NCBI GenBank assembly: GCA_021820645.1
Contig: JAKADJ010000155.1
Coordinates: 1 to 6,010, forward strand
Direction: 5' to 3'
Length of the DNA stretch: 6,010 nt
Source: Bacillota bacterium
GTDB taxonomy: Bacteria; Bacillota_E; Sulfobacillia; Sulfobacillales; Sulfobacillaceae
Of the stretch, positions 1 through 5,666 are shown in pieces (the stretch's first letter is position 1; each line of letters begins with the position of its first letter). Below the pieces are notes generated by a model. The model was given only the letters and a program-made list of their open reading frames with translations, was not told where the DNA came from and ran no database searches. The position numbers and the translations under genes are program-made.

Positions 1-2
1 AA

Positions 3-2807
3 GATCAACAAGCCGATCCCGCTCATCCGGGCTTGGGTGTGGTGGACCGCCGGGATGTGAGTCAGGCCACAGCCCTCTTAGGCCGTTCGGCGTTCCGCGC
101 CGAAGTCCGCTTAGCCGCGGACACCTGGCAGACCATGCAACAGATTTTGGGAGCGATTTCCGCCTCCAACGCCGAGAATCAATGGAAGCCACGCACGGTC
201 GTGTTGTTCAAAGGACTCTGGACCCGCTGGCTTAATTTGCGTCTACCCAGCATGGGCGGACTCGGGTTTGGTCGCGTGATTCTCTTTTCCAAGCCTTTAG
301 CCACCCTCATTCACGTGCCGAGTGCCCGGTTGCGGGTCCAGTCCTTGCATCGGGTCTTGGTCCGGCGAGGTCCGGCGGGGCCGGCTGTGCCCCGGGATCC
401 TCGGACCGCGATCATGCGCGACGAGCTCGGACCCGTGGGTATTCCCGAAGGCGACCGCAAGTTTAACACCCTCTTTATCGGGTCCCAGGGCGGCGGCAAA
501 TCCACCGGGATGCTCCAACAAATTCGGGTCGATGCCACCTGGAAGGACCGGCAAGGCCGTCCTAAAGCGATGGTGCTGGTGGACATTGGCAAAGACACGG
601 CCAAACGGGCCATGGGCATCATTCCAGACGACCGGGAGGTGATTTGGTTCGATCCGGCCGATCCTGCCTGTCCTTGGACCCTCAATCCATTAGCGGCGGG
701 GATGCATGCTGGTGCGATGGCAAACGATGTGCTCGAAGGTCTCACTCAGGTCTTTGGCGAGGAGGCGATTCGGGCGCGATCCCGTGAGTTTCTCGGCAAT
801 GCGCTCTTAGCCGTCAAGGATGTGCATGGCGACGCCGCCGACTTTTCGATGGTGTACCAAATGCTCACCAATGACGACTTTCGGCAAGACGTGATTGACC
901 GCGTGCAGGACCCGCACCAAAAAGACTACTGGCAGGTCACGTTTACCCAAACGGTGGCGGATAACCCCCGGTTTGTCGCCGAAGGTTTGGCGGCACCCCG
1001 CAACAAGATTGATGAAGTCCTGCGGTCCGAATCCGTCCGCGAGGCTCTCACCAGCAGCCCGGGCCGCCAGCAACTTAATTTGGCCGACGTGGTGTATGGC
1101 CGTAAGGTCTTGGTGGCCAACCTGGACAAAGCCCGGCTAGGAAAGTCGGGAGCACGCCTCTTAGGGGTGTTCCTGATCACCATGCTCTGGCACGCGTTAG
1201 AGACCCAGACGGATCGCCCAGAAAATGAACGGATTCCCACGGCGCTCATCATTGATGAGGCGCAAAACTTCATCAGTGAAGGATTCTTGGATATTCTTGC
1301 CGAAGGACGCGCCTACGGAGCCCAGACGACCCTCGCGGTCCGGTTCTTGGGCGAGATTTTGTCCGAACGCGCCATCTTGGGGATTCGGACCTTGGTGCAA
1401 AACTTGGTCATCTTCCAGTTTGAGCTCCGCGAAGAGGCCGAGGACTTCATGAAACGCTTCATGCGGACTTACGCCAACATGATTAGTCCGAGCGACGAAG
1501 CCCAGGACAACATCAACTTCGGGGCGGACGACTTTATGCGGCTCCCGAAGCATCACGTGGTGTGTCGCTGGATGGTCAACGGGTCGCCCCAACAGGCCTT
1601 TTTGGCCGAAACCATTCCGTGGGAGCCCTATTACGATGAGGACGTCAAAGTGCGGCATTTGGCCAAACAACCGGTGCGGGCACTACCCACAGAAACTCCC
1701 GCCTCGACGTTGCCGACGCCCGATCCCGAATGGTTGGAAGAGGATCACCCCGACGCACTGGGGAGCGACGACTGGACGGATGTGGTGGAGTGGGAGGGGA
1801 TGGCCACACAACCGGAGGCCGGTCACCCGGAGACTCCCATCACGGCGGAATCCTTTGCATCAGGTGCGGCCAGTGATGTCCCCGCGGCGTCTGGCCCTCC
1901 GATGTGGCTGGCCTGGGTCTTCGATGCCACGACGGCCACCACCGCATGGGACGAGGCAACCCATGCAGGGCATCCGGTCTTATGGCACCGATTGCAGGCA
2001 CAGCCCGGAGTGACGACGCTTTGGGTCTTAGAAGGGTTGGAGGACATCAACCCGGCCTGGGTGCCGGCCTTGCGTCAACGGGCGGTCACGGTGTTGCGAT
2101 CCTTAGCGGGGCCCGAATCGGTGGTAGCCTGGGCCGCGTCCGACCAGTTAGGTTGTTGGCTCCCGGCGGGGTCATTGGTGGATATCGACGCGTGGATCGC
2201 GGCCGGGCAGGCTCGTAACATTGTGTGGCATCCCCTCGAAGCAGAAGCAGAGCAGGCGGAGTCGCCTCCAGTCGATGTCGAACTTGTGGCCGCGCCTATG
2301 GATCCCGTCGCTCCGCCCGTGGAGACCGAGCCGGTCACACCGCCCGTTGGGGTGAAGAAAGCACCGCCCAAGGCGGCTAAGACGACCCCGCGCCCCGGGA
2401 CGGTGGCCGACGAGACCCGTGCGGAAATTTCCGCTGCGTTATGGGCCGCACTGACGAAGCGTTCCGGCTTGACTCAAGCGCAGGTGCTGGATTGGCAGAA
2501 ACAGTTCCATGCCACGGACGACGAAATCGATGGCACGGTTCGCTGGATGCTGGAACGCCATGTTGATCCCAAAAACGCGGATCACATCTTTCTGAGTGTC
2601 CTCAAAAATAAGATCTTGGACCGGTTCGTCATCCCCATGGCCCGCCAGTTGGATGCGCAGCGCAAGGCCGTGGCCGATGTGCTCCTTACCAGCGAGCGTT
2701 CCACCAAATACTGGAGTCAATGGTTGAAGGCGCATCCCGAAGTGCGATCCCTGGAAATGTTCCGGGAAGTCGTGCGGCGGGATAGTACAACGGTCGCGGA
2801 GGCGTAG
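3..2807 (+). CDS. VirD4/TraG-like type IV secretion/conjugation ATPase, 5' end outside window
   Basis: This is probably a membrane-associated motor ATPase that delivers DNA (or protein) to a conjugation or type IV secretion channel. The frame is open to the left edge, so the TTG at 33 is unlikely to be the true start and the N-terminus lies upstream. Residue numbers here count from that TTG. Residues 20-120 resemble the region that precedes the motor in large VirD4/HerA-type conjugation proteins (AFRAEVRLAAD, then a stretch containing LATLIHVPSA). Walker A is GSQGGGKST (150-158). Walker B is TALIIDEAQ (403-411, acidic D408 and E409). It is followed by EGRAYGAQTTLAVR, matching the conserved segment after Walker B in TraD/TraG/VirD4 motors. 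After residue 540 comes an acidic, proline-rich linker, a tryptophan-rich domain (about 624-735), a PPV-rich hinge (736-792) and a helical tail (793-915). The motor assignment is strong. The substrate and the exact family (VirD4-like or VirB4/HerA-like) are inferred. Confidence 0.88.
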   Translation, partial: DQQADPAHPGLGVVDRRDVSQATALLGRSAFRAEVRLAADTWQTMQQILGAISASNAENQWKPRTVVLFKGLWTRWLNLRLPSMGGLGFGRVILFSKPLATLIHVPSARLRVQSLHRVLVRRGPAGPAVPRDPRTAIMRDELGPVGIPEGDRKFNTLFIGSQGGGKSTGMLQQIRVDATWKDRQGRPKAMVLVDIGKDTAKRAMGIIPDDREVIWFDPADPACPWTLNPLAAGMHAGAMANDVLEGLTQVFGEEAIRARSREFLGNALLAVKDVHGDAADFSMVYQMLTNDDFRQDVIDRVQDPHQKDYWQVTFTQTVADNPRFVAEGLAAPRNKIDEVLRSESVREALTSSPGRQQLNLADVVYGRKVLVANLDKARLGKSGARLLGVFLITMLWHALETQTDRPENERIPTALIIDEAQNFISEGFLDILAEGRAYGAQTTLAVRFLGEILSERAILGIRTLVQNLVIFQFELREEAEDFMKRFMRTYANMISPSDEAQDNINFGADDFMRLPKHHVVCRWMVNGSPQQAFLAETIPWEPYYDEDVKVRHLAKQPVRALPTETPASTLPTPDPEWLEEDHPDALGSDDWTDVVEWEGMATQPEAGHPETPITAESFASGAASDVPAASGPPMWLAWVFDATTATTAWDEATHAGHPVLWHRLQAQPGVTTLWVLEGLEDINPAWVPALRQRAVTVLRSLAGPESVVAWAASDQLGCWLPAGSLVDIDAWIAAGQARNIVWHPLEAEAEQAESPPVDVELVAAPMDPVAPPVETEPVTPPVGVKKAPPKAAKTTPRPGTVADETRAEISAALWAALTKRSGLTQAQVLDWQKQFHATDDEIDGTVRWMLERHVDPKNADHIFLSVLKNKILDRFVIPMARQLDAQRKAVADVLLTSERSTKYWSQWLKAHPEVRSLEMFREVVRRDSTTVAEA

Positions 2808-2837
2808 GGCATTTAAGAAGTGGTTGTACAGGACGAA

Positions 2838-2873
2838 ACCCGACGGCTGGTGGGGTATGGTGCGCCGTCGGGT
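2838..2873. repeat. Perfect 10-bp inverted repeat with 16-nt loop
   Basis: ACCCGACGGC (2838-2847) is mirrored by GCCGTCGGGT (2864-2873), 31 bp after the stop of the conjugation ATPase gene. No T run follows on the plus strand, so it is a poor intrinsic terminator by itself. It may protect the mRNA 3' end, bind a protein, or form part of a transfer origin. The role is inference. Confidence 0.6.
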
Positions 2874-2877
2874 CTGT

Positions 2878-2899
2878 GGATCTAGCCGAGCTAGGATCC
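2878..2899. repeat. Imperfect inverted repeat (GGATCTAGC / GCTAGGATCC)
   Basis: GGATCTAGC (2878-2886), a 3-nt CGA loop, then GCTAGGATCC (2890-2899). The arms pair except for one bulged base. It follows the 10-bp inverted repeat directly, giving two stacked hairpins upstream of the terminator at 2948. Function unknown. Confidence 0.45.
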
Positions 2900-2947
2900 C
2901 CCGCCGGATGTGGGACGGGACATGGAGTATTATAGCGTAAATAACCG

Positions 2948-2973
2948 AGCCCCCGCCCTGCGGGGGCTTTTTT
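2948..2973 (+). terminator. Strong intrinsic terminator after the conjugation ATPase
   Basis: A 9-bp stem AGCCCCCGC (2948-2956) / GCGGGGGCT (2960-2968) with loop CCT runs into six T residues (2968-2973). It closes the transcript that covers the large ATPase gene. The core is nearly identical to the terminator at 4001-4026. Confidence 0.9.
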
Positions 2974-3027
2974 GTTGGAATATATCGATGAAGAACATTT
3001 GGCGCACGGTATTTGGGCCGAAAGACC

Positions 3028-3043
3028 CTGGCTCCGGAACCAG
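3028..3043. promoter_or_regulatory. Near-perfect 16-bp palindrome, possible operator
   Basis: CTGGCTCCGGAACCAG is symmetric apart from one mismatched pair (C3032 against A3039). It lies about 45 bp upstream of the mini-peptide start and downstream of a terminator, where a promoter for that peptide should be. I see no convincing -35/-10 pair, so an operator role is only a suggestion. Confidence 0.35.
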
Positions 3044-3087
3044 AACGGCGGTACGCTAAAGACACCAAAGGACTTGAGGGGGTGCGA

Positions 3088-3180
3088 ATGATGATGAATC
3101 TCGGCGATGCCGTCATGGGCGGATTAGTGGTCATCGTGTTCACGGTGGGCCTGTGGTTACCCCGTCACGGCCACCCCTAA
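3088..3180 (+). CDS. 30-residue hydrophobic mini-protein, copy A
   Basis: A very short frame with three consecutive ATG codons (3088, 3091, 3094) behind a strong Shine-Dalgarno, GAGGGGGTG (3076-3084). Spacing favours the second or third ATG, which would give a 28-29 residue product. The product has a short polar start (NLGD), one predicted membrane helix (residues 9-24) and a basic, histidine-containing tail ending PRHGHP. It lies between two terminators (2948 and 3228), so it is probably its own transcription unit. A degenerate second copy sits at 4949-5023 and keeps the LWLPRHG tail, which supports this being a real, once-duplicated gene. I do not recognise the family. Size and shape fit small membrane peptides such as type I toxins or membrane-complex modulators, but no function is shown. 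Confidence 0.65.
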   Translation: MMMNLGDAVMGGLVVIVFTVGLWLPRHGHP

Positions 3181-3227
3181 GATCCAAACGACCCCAGAGC
3201 ACAGAAACGACCAGCACTCCAGCCCTT

Positions 3228-3252
3228 CCCGTCATCTATTGACGGGTTTTTT
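3228..3252 (+). terminator. Intrinsic terminator after mini-protein copy A
   Basis: A 7-bp stem CCCGTCA (3228-3234) / TGACGGG (3240-3246) with loop TCTAT is followed by six T residues (3247-3252). It lies about 48 bp after the stop of the first mini-protein and 38 bp before the start of the next, so it separates the two. Confidence 0.88.
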
Positions 3253-3290
3253 GTTATACGGTCGACTCCGAGAAAGGAAGGTGTGCCATC

Positions 3291-3383
3291 ATGAATGGAT
3301 TAAATCACGAGATCACCGGAAGCGGTGGGTTGTTGTTGACCGTTTTGTTGATCTTGTGTCTGCTCCGACTTACATCACTGTGA
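3291..3383 (+). CDS. 30-residue leucine-rich single-helix mini-protein
   Basis: ATG at 3291 is preceded by GAAAGGAAGGTG (3272-3283), a good Shine-Dalgarno at a 7-nt distance, and the frame ends at TGA 3381-3383. The product has a polar N-terminal third (MNGLNHEITGSGG) followed by one leucine-rich membrane helix (GLLLTVLLILCLL) and a short tail RLTSL. Only one arginine lies after the helix, so orientation is uncertain. It follows the 3228 terminator, so its promoter must fall within the roughly 40 bp between, or it relies on readthrough. I do not recognise a family. Its position beside another 30-residue membrane peptide is the main hint that both belong to one small-membrane-protein module. 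The ribosome binding site makes it more likely real than chance. Confidence 0.5.
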   Translation: MNGLNHEITGSGGLLLTVLLILCLLRLTSL

Positions 3384-3528
3384 ATGCCATCGTACGCAGC
3401 TAGGATGGTTCTTTGGATTTGATCGGCGGGAATCACACGAACGCTAGGCGATGGCCGACAGTTCAGGTGCATCGAGGCCCCCCTAAACGGTAAGGGCCCG
3501 AATGTTTCTTGGCCGGGGGTGAAACACA

Positions 3529-3972
3529 GTGACGACTAAAATACGAGGTCGATGGGAGAGCTTATATCCTTGGCTGTTGAGTTGCGCCGTAGGAGTATTT
3601 CTCTATGCCCATCCCCCGCACCTCACGGTTGAGGTTTTTGATCAGCTAGCATCCACCATCGTGTCCGTCGCTGCCATCGTGATTGGATTCGTTGCGACGT
3701 TGATGACCATTGTGATTGGATTGGGTCAGACGCGTGCTATAAGGTTTATACGTGACGCCAACCGTTACAGGCAATTACTACAGTATATGCGCTTACCCTT
3801 GATATCCGGATTCGCTTTAGCCGGGATCTCTTTGGTTTTCGCGATGGAAATTTTAGTCCCCAGCGATCTCCGGTGGGAGTTCGCACTCTGGGTTGCCGTC
3901 ATTGTTTGGGTTGGCACGAGTCTCTATAGATTGACGACCATTATTTTCAATATTCTTAGAAATGAAACTTAA
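3529..3972 (+). CDS. Four-helix integral membrane protein, unknown function
   Basis: A 147-residue protein starting at GTG 3529, with Shine-Dalgarno GGGGGTGA (3514-3521) 7 nt upstream. Four membrane helices are visible at about residues 12-27, 41-65, 88-109 and 116-139. The loop between helices 2 and 3 (66-87) is strongly basic, with arginines at 69, 72, 75, 79, 81 and 88. The N-terminus is also basic. Both point to cytoplasmic N- and C-termini with a cytoplasmic central loop, arranged as two hairpins. No catalytic motif is seen. A strong terminator follows 28 bp after the stop, so it ends its transcript. Composition is more AT-rich than the large ATPase gene, consistent with separately acquired cargo. 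I do not recognise a named family. Small membrane proteins of this shape occur as effectors or immunity proteins in defence and conflict modules, but nothing here proves that. Confidence 0.8.
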   Translation: MTTKIRGRWESLYPWLLSCAVGVFLYAHPPHLTVEVFDQLASTIVSVAAIVIGFVATLMTIVIGLGQTRAIRFIRDANRYRQLLQYMRLPLISGFALAGISLVFAMEILVPSDLRWEFALWVAVIVWVGTSLYRLTTIIFNILRNET

Positions 3973-4000
3973 TCTACCGCCGTTTCAGACACGGTTCTGT

Positions 4001-4026
4001 GCCCCCGCGCTGCGGGGGCTTTTTTT
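4001..4026 (+). terminator. Strong intrinsic terminator after the membrane protein gene
   Basis: An 8-bp stem GCCCCCGC (4001-4008) / GCGGGGGC (4012-4019) with loop GCT is followed by seven T residues (4020-4026). It differs from the terminator at 2948-2973 by a single base over the 25-nt core. Confidence 0.9.
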
Positions 4027-4057
4027 ATGGGGAGAGAGATCAGAAGGGAAGTGAGGG

Positions 4058-4540
4058 GTGACGATGCAAAATCCGCTCAAGACTTGGCGATGGATCTGGA
4101 ACGCGGCCGATTATCAAAGGCGCGTGAAGATGCTCGCCCAGGCATTAACAGCGCGATACCCAGGACCAGGATGGCAATGGAATGGGCGGTGGCCGATCCA
4201 CGATTTGATCAATCTCGCACAACCCGGTGAAGCTCCCTGTTGGACTCAACTCACACCAACCGGCTGTGTAGGACCGAACCATTGTCATCCCACTCAGTGG
4301 ATTCACATCGGGGGGGTGGCCTTTAATCCGCGCGCCAGCGTCGATATGCTCGCCATGCATGTCGGATGGCGTTTTTTGTGGCATGATACGTGGCGGGCGG
4401 GAAAGCGCGCTTCATGGCAAGGTCTGCGCTTGCTTCAAGTTGTGGAACATCCCGGACTTCTGGCTGATAGGTTGGATTCCTGGATTGGTATTCAGCTATA
4501 CTCAGAATATGGCCAAGTTCATGATAAAAAGCCACGCTAA
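4058..4540 (+). CDS. Tryptophan-rich protein of unknown function, overlapping convergent gene
   Basis: The frame starts at GTG 4058 or, equally plausibly, ATG 4064. AGAAGGGAAG (4042-4051) serves the first and GAGGGGTG (4053-4060) the second. From ATG 4064 it is 158 residues, rich in tryptophan (W8, W10, W12, W37, W39, W43 and more). A Cys/His patch, C59, C68, H73, C74 and H75, could bind metal. No known domain is recognised. It begins just after the 4001 terminator and so would need its own promoter in a very short gap. Its last 72 codons lie antisense to the metallopeptidase gene on the other strand. Codon choice looks coding throughout, but the part after residue 86 may be run-on rather than conserved protein. 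Treat the N-terminal half as the better supported part. Confidence 0.55.
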   Translation: MTMQNPLKTWRWIWNAADYQRRVKMLAQALTARYPGPGWQWNGRWPIHDLINLAQPGEAPCWTQLTPTGCVGPNHCHPTQWIHIGGVAFNPRASVDMLAMHVGWRFLWHDTWRAGKRASWQGLRLLQVVEHPGLLADRLDSWIGIQLYSEYGQVHDKKPR

Positions 4541-4874
4541 GATAAGCAGGACCGCTGTTGCCAAAAAGCCATCCATGTTGGATGGCATTAATGGTTCTTA
4601 GCTGTCGTTGAGAAGGAAGCCACACCGGCAAATTTACCGCAATCACGGATTTCATATCGTGGTTCGCCGAATGAAGCATCGTGAGAATTTGGTAGGGTTC
4701 GGTATATAGTTCTGGGTATGATTGCGCCACGTCGATTGTTACGTAGGGGGTGATTCTACGAAAAATCGGGAAATATTTGCTCCACCGCACTAAGTCCTGT
4801 TGAAAGATAGTTGCCAAATTTTCAGCCGCCTTTACGTCGAGACCCTCATAAGCTTCAAAGGTTTGCCAGCACAC
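4323..4874 (-). CDS. Zincin-like metallopeptidase (HExxH...E), unassigned family
   Basis: A 183-residue minus-strand protein. The zinc motif HELGH is at residues 118-122 (H118 and H122 ligands, E119 catalytic). A likely third ligand, E147, sits in EASAD 25 residues later, the spacing and ExxAD pattern seen in gluzincin-type peptidases including ImmA/IrrE relatives. The N-terminal half (1-115) holds alternating strand and helix segments with no recognised domain. No signal peptide is seen, so it is probably cytoplasmic. No helix-turn-helix partner is adjacent. The start is GTG 4874 (MCWQTFEAYE) with AGGATGGTG 5 nt upstream. A perfect TATAAT lies about 60 nt upstream. The 3' end overlaps the convergent plus-strand gene by 218 bp. 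Composition is AT-richer than the left part of the window. The metallopeptidase fold is well supported by the motif; the substrate is unknown. Confidence 0.78.
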   Translation of the reverse strand: MCWQTFEAYEGLDVKAAENLATIFQQDLVRWSKYFPIFRRITPYVTIDVAQSYPELYTEPYQILTMLHSANHDMKSVIAVNLPVWLPSQRQLRTINAIQHGWLFGNSGPAYLSVAFYHELGHILSIAEYQSRNPTYQPEVRDVPQLEASADLAMKRAFPPATYHATKNAIRHAWRAYRRWRAD

Positions 4875-4879
4875 TTATA

Positions 4880-4888
4880 CACCATCCT
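4880..4888 (-). promoter_or_regulatory. Ribosome binding site deciding the metallopeptidase GTG start
   Basis: Read on the minus strand this is AGGATGGTG, 5 nt before the GTG at 4874-4872. The next in-frame ATG is at residue 66, so this site is the main support for the long GTG-initiated form. Confidence 0.55.
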
Positions 4889-4935
4889 AATCACGTAAAA
4901 TAAAGACGACGTGCTGTTTGTTATTTACGAGTGCC

Positions 4936-4941
4936 ATTATA
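4936..4941 (-). promoter_or_regulatory. Consensus -10 box (TATAAT) upstream of the metallopeptidase gene
   Basis: The minus strand reads a perfect TATAAT here, about 60 nt before the GTG start, in a suitable place for its promoter. No TTGACA-like -35 is seen 16-18 bp upstream, and there is no extended TG. It may be weak or activator-dependent. It abuts the broken 5' end of mini-protein copy B. Confidence 0.4.
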
Positions 4942-4948
4942 CTCTTAG

Positions 4949-5023
4949 GCCATCGCACTGGGCGGATTGGGGCTTATCGCGTTCACCATGGGACTGTGGT
5001 TACCCCGTCATGGACAGTACTAA
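4949..5023 (+). pseudogene. Degenerate second copy of the LWLPRHG mini-protein (copy B)
   Basis: This frame encodes a segment ending MGLWLPRHGQY, matching copy A, which ends VGLWLPRHGHP. The helix region and tail align residue by residue without gaps, and the DNA shares an exact 17-base run, CTGTGGTTACCCCGTCA. An in-frame TAG at 4946-4948 comes right before the homologous part. No ATG or GTG with a ribosome binding site is available, so the start and the first residues are gone. The equivalent hydrophobic start can be read only in another frame from a TTG at 4918. I therefore call it a broken paralogue. It could still be made from a non-standard start such as TTG 4967, but nothing supports that. 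Confidence 0.6.
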
Positions 5024-5141
5024 GACCCACTGTGTCGCTGACCGTGTTGATCGTTAGAGTGGGGGTAAAATTGGAAGTTATCCGCCATGGTGGTTTCAGG
5101 GGCTGGCCAGAATCCTGTCGTTATGCAGAGGAGGTGCGACT

Positions 5142-5306
5142 ATGAAGCTTCATCATCCGATAAACGCGGAAACGGAACCTCTACCCGGAGCACTCGCTCT
5201 TATCATTCTGGCGATGATCGTGGGGCTCTGCTGGAAACTCGGAGTCATCCCCCCGGCGTGGATCGCAGGCCTTGATCACCTATTGACCCAGGCTGGTATT
5301 CTGTAA
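5142..5306 (+). CDS. 54-residue single-helix membrane peptide
   Basis: ATG 5142 follows a near-ideal Shine-Dalgarno, AGAGGAGGTG (5128-5137), at a 4-nt gap; this is the strongest site in the window. The product has a polar N-terminal segment with two histidines (MKLHHPINAETE), one membrane helix at about residues 15-31 (PGALALIILAMIVGLCW) and an amphipathic tail (KLGVIPPAWIAGLDHLL). It is the first gene of a tight plus-strand run: the next gene starts 27 bp after its stop. No family is recognised. It could anchor or regulate a membrane complex, or be another member of the small-membrane-peptide group to its left, although it shares no obvious sequence with them. Translation is well supported; the role is not known. 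Confidence 0.68.
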   Translation: MKLHHPINAETEPLPGALALIILAMIVGLCWKLGVIPPAWIAGLDHLLTQAGIL

Positions 5307-5333
5307 CAGATTCCCGCAACGAGGAGGAACCGT

Positions 5334-5663
5334 ATGGCATTCGACGCATTATCCCTGTACTGGATCCCCAGCGTCACCGTGATTCCGGACACGGACGGAT
5401 TCGTGGCGATCATCCAATGGGTCGAGGAAGAATCGGGCCTGACCGGCAGTTGGTCCGTAGGCCCGGTGGCTACGGTCGATCTGCTTTTGTCCGCCGTGCT
5501 GGCGTTGCACGACCAGGGTGGGTGGCCCTGGTATTGGCTCCATCGAGAACCGCCTATCCCTCGAATCGTCATCCCCGAGCTTCCTAGCCCAGTGCAAGCC
5601 ACCATCCAAGCCTGGGCCACCGCACAAGCCTGGGCGGTAGAAATCGCGCCGATGTCGGGGTGA
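5334..5663 (+). CDS. 109-residue hypothetical protein
   Basis: ATG 5334 has GAGGAGG (5321-5327) 6 nt upstream, so the start is secure. The protein is acidic and tryptophan-rich. Residues 7-31 look like beta strands (LYWIPSVTVI, then GFVAIIQWVEEE). A helix follows (VDLLLSAVLALHDQ), then GGWPWYWLHREPPIPR, a proline-rich break, and a C-terminal helix (VQATIQAWATAQAWAVEI). No membrane helix, signal peptide or catalytic motif is seen, so it is probably a small cytoplasmic protein. It sits 27 bp behind the 54-residue membrane peptide gene and is probably cotranscribed. I do not recognise a family. A 143-residue frame lies antisense to it, but that frame lacks a ribosome binding site and shows no recognisable motif. 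Confidence 0.75.
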   Translation: MAFDALSLYWIPSVTVIPDTDGFVAIIQWVEEESGLTGSWSVGPVATVDLLLSAVLALHDQGGWPWYWLHREPPIPRIVIPELPSPVQATIQAWATAQAWAVEIAPMSG

Positions 5664-5666
5664 TCA

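Noticed and set aside
1197..1670. 157-codon minus-strand frame inside the ATPase gene
   Set aside because: It is a shadow of the GC-rich Walker B region on the opposite strand; no motif or ribosome binding site.
2439..3143. 234-codon minus-strand open frame spanning the end of the ATPase gene and the following intergenic region
   Set aside because: It crosses a strong terminator and two inverted repeats, runs antisense to a well-supported gene, is rich in R/P/H without motifs, and has no clear start site.
4359..4601. 80-codon plus-strand frame overlapping both convergent genes
   Set aside because: It lacks a ribosome binding site and is a third-frame shadow of two better-supported frames.
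5024..5130. Possible decayed copy of the second mini-peptide (3291) downstream of copy B, based on a shared LTVL-like stretch
   Set aside because: Similarity covers only a few leucine-rich codons and needs gaps, so it cannot be separated from composition bias.
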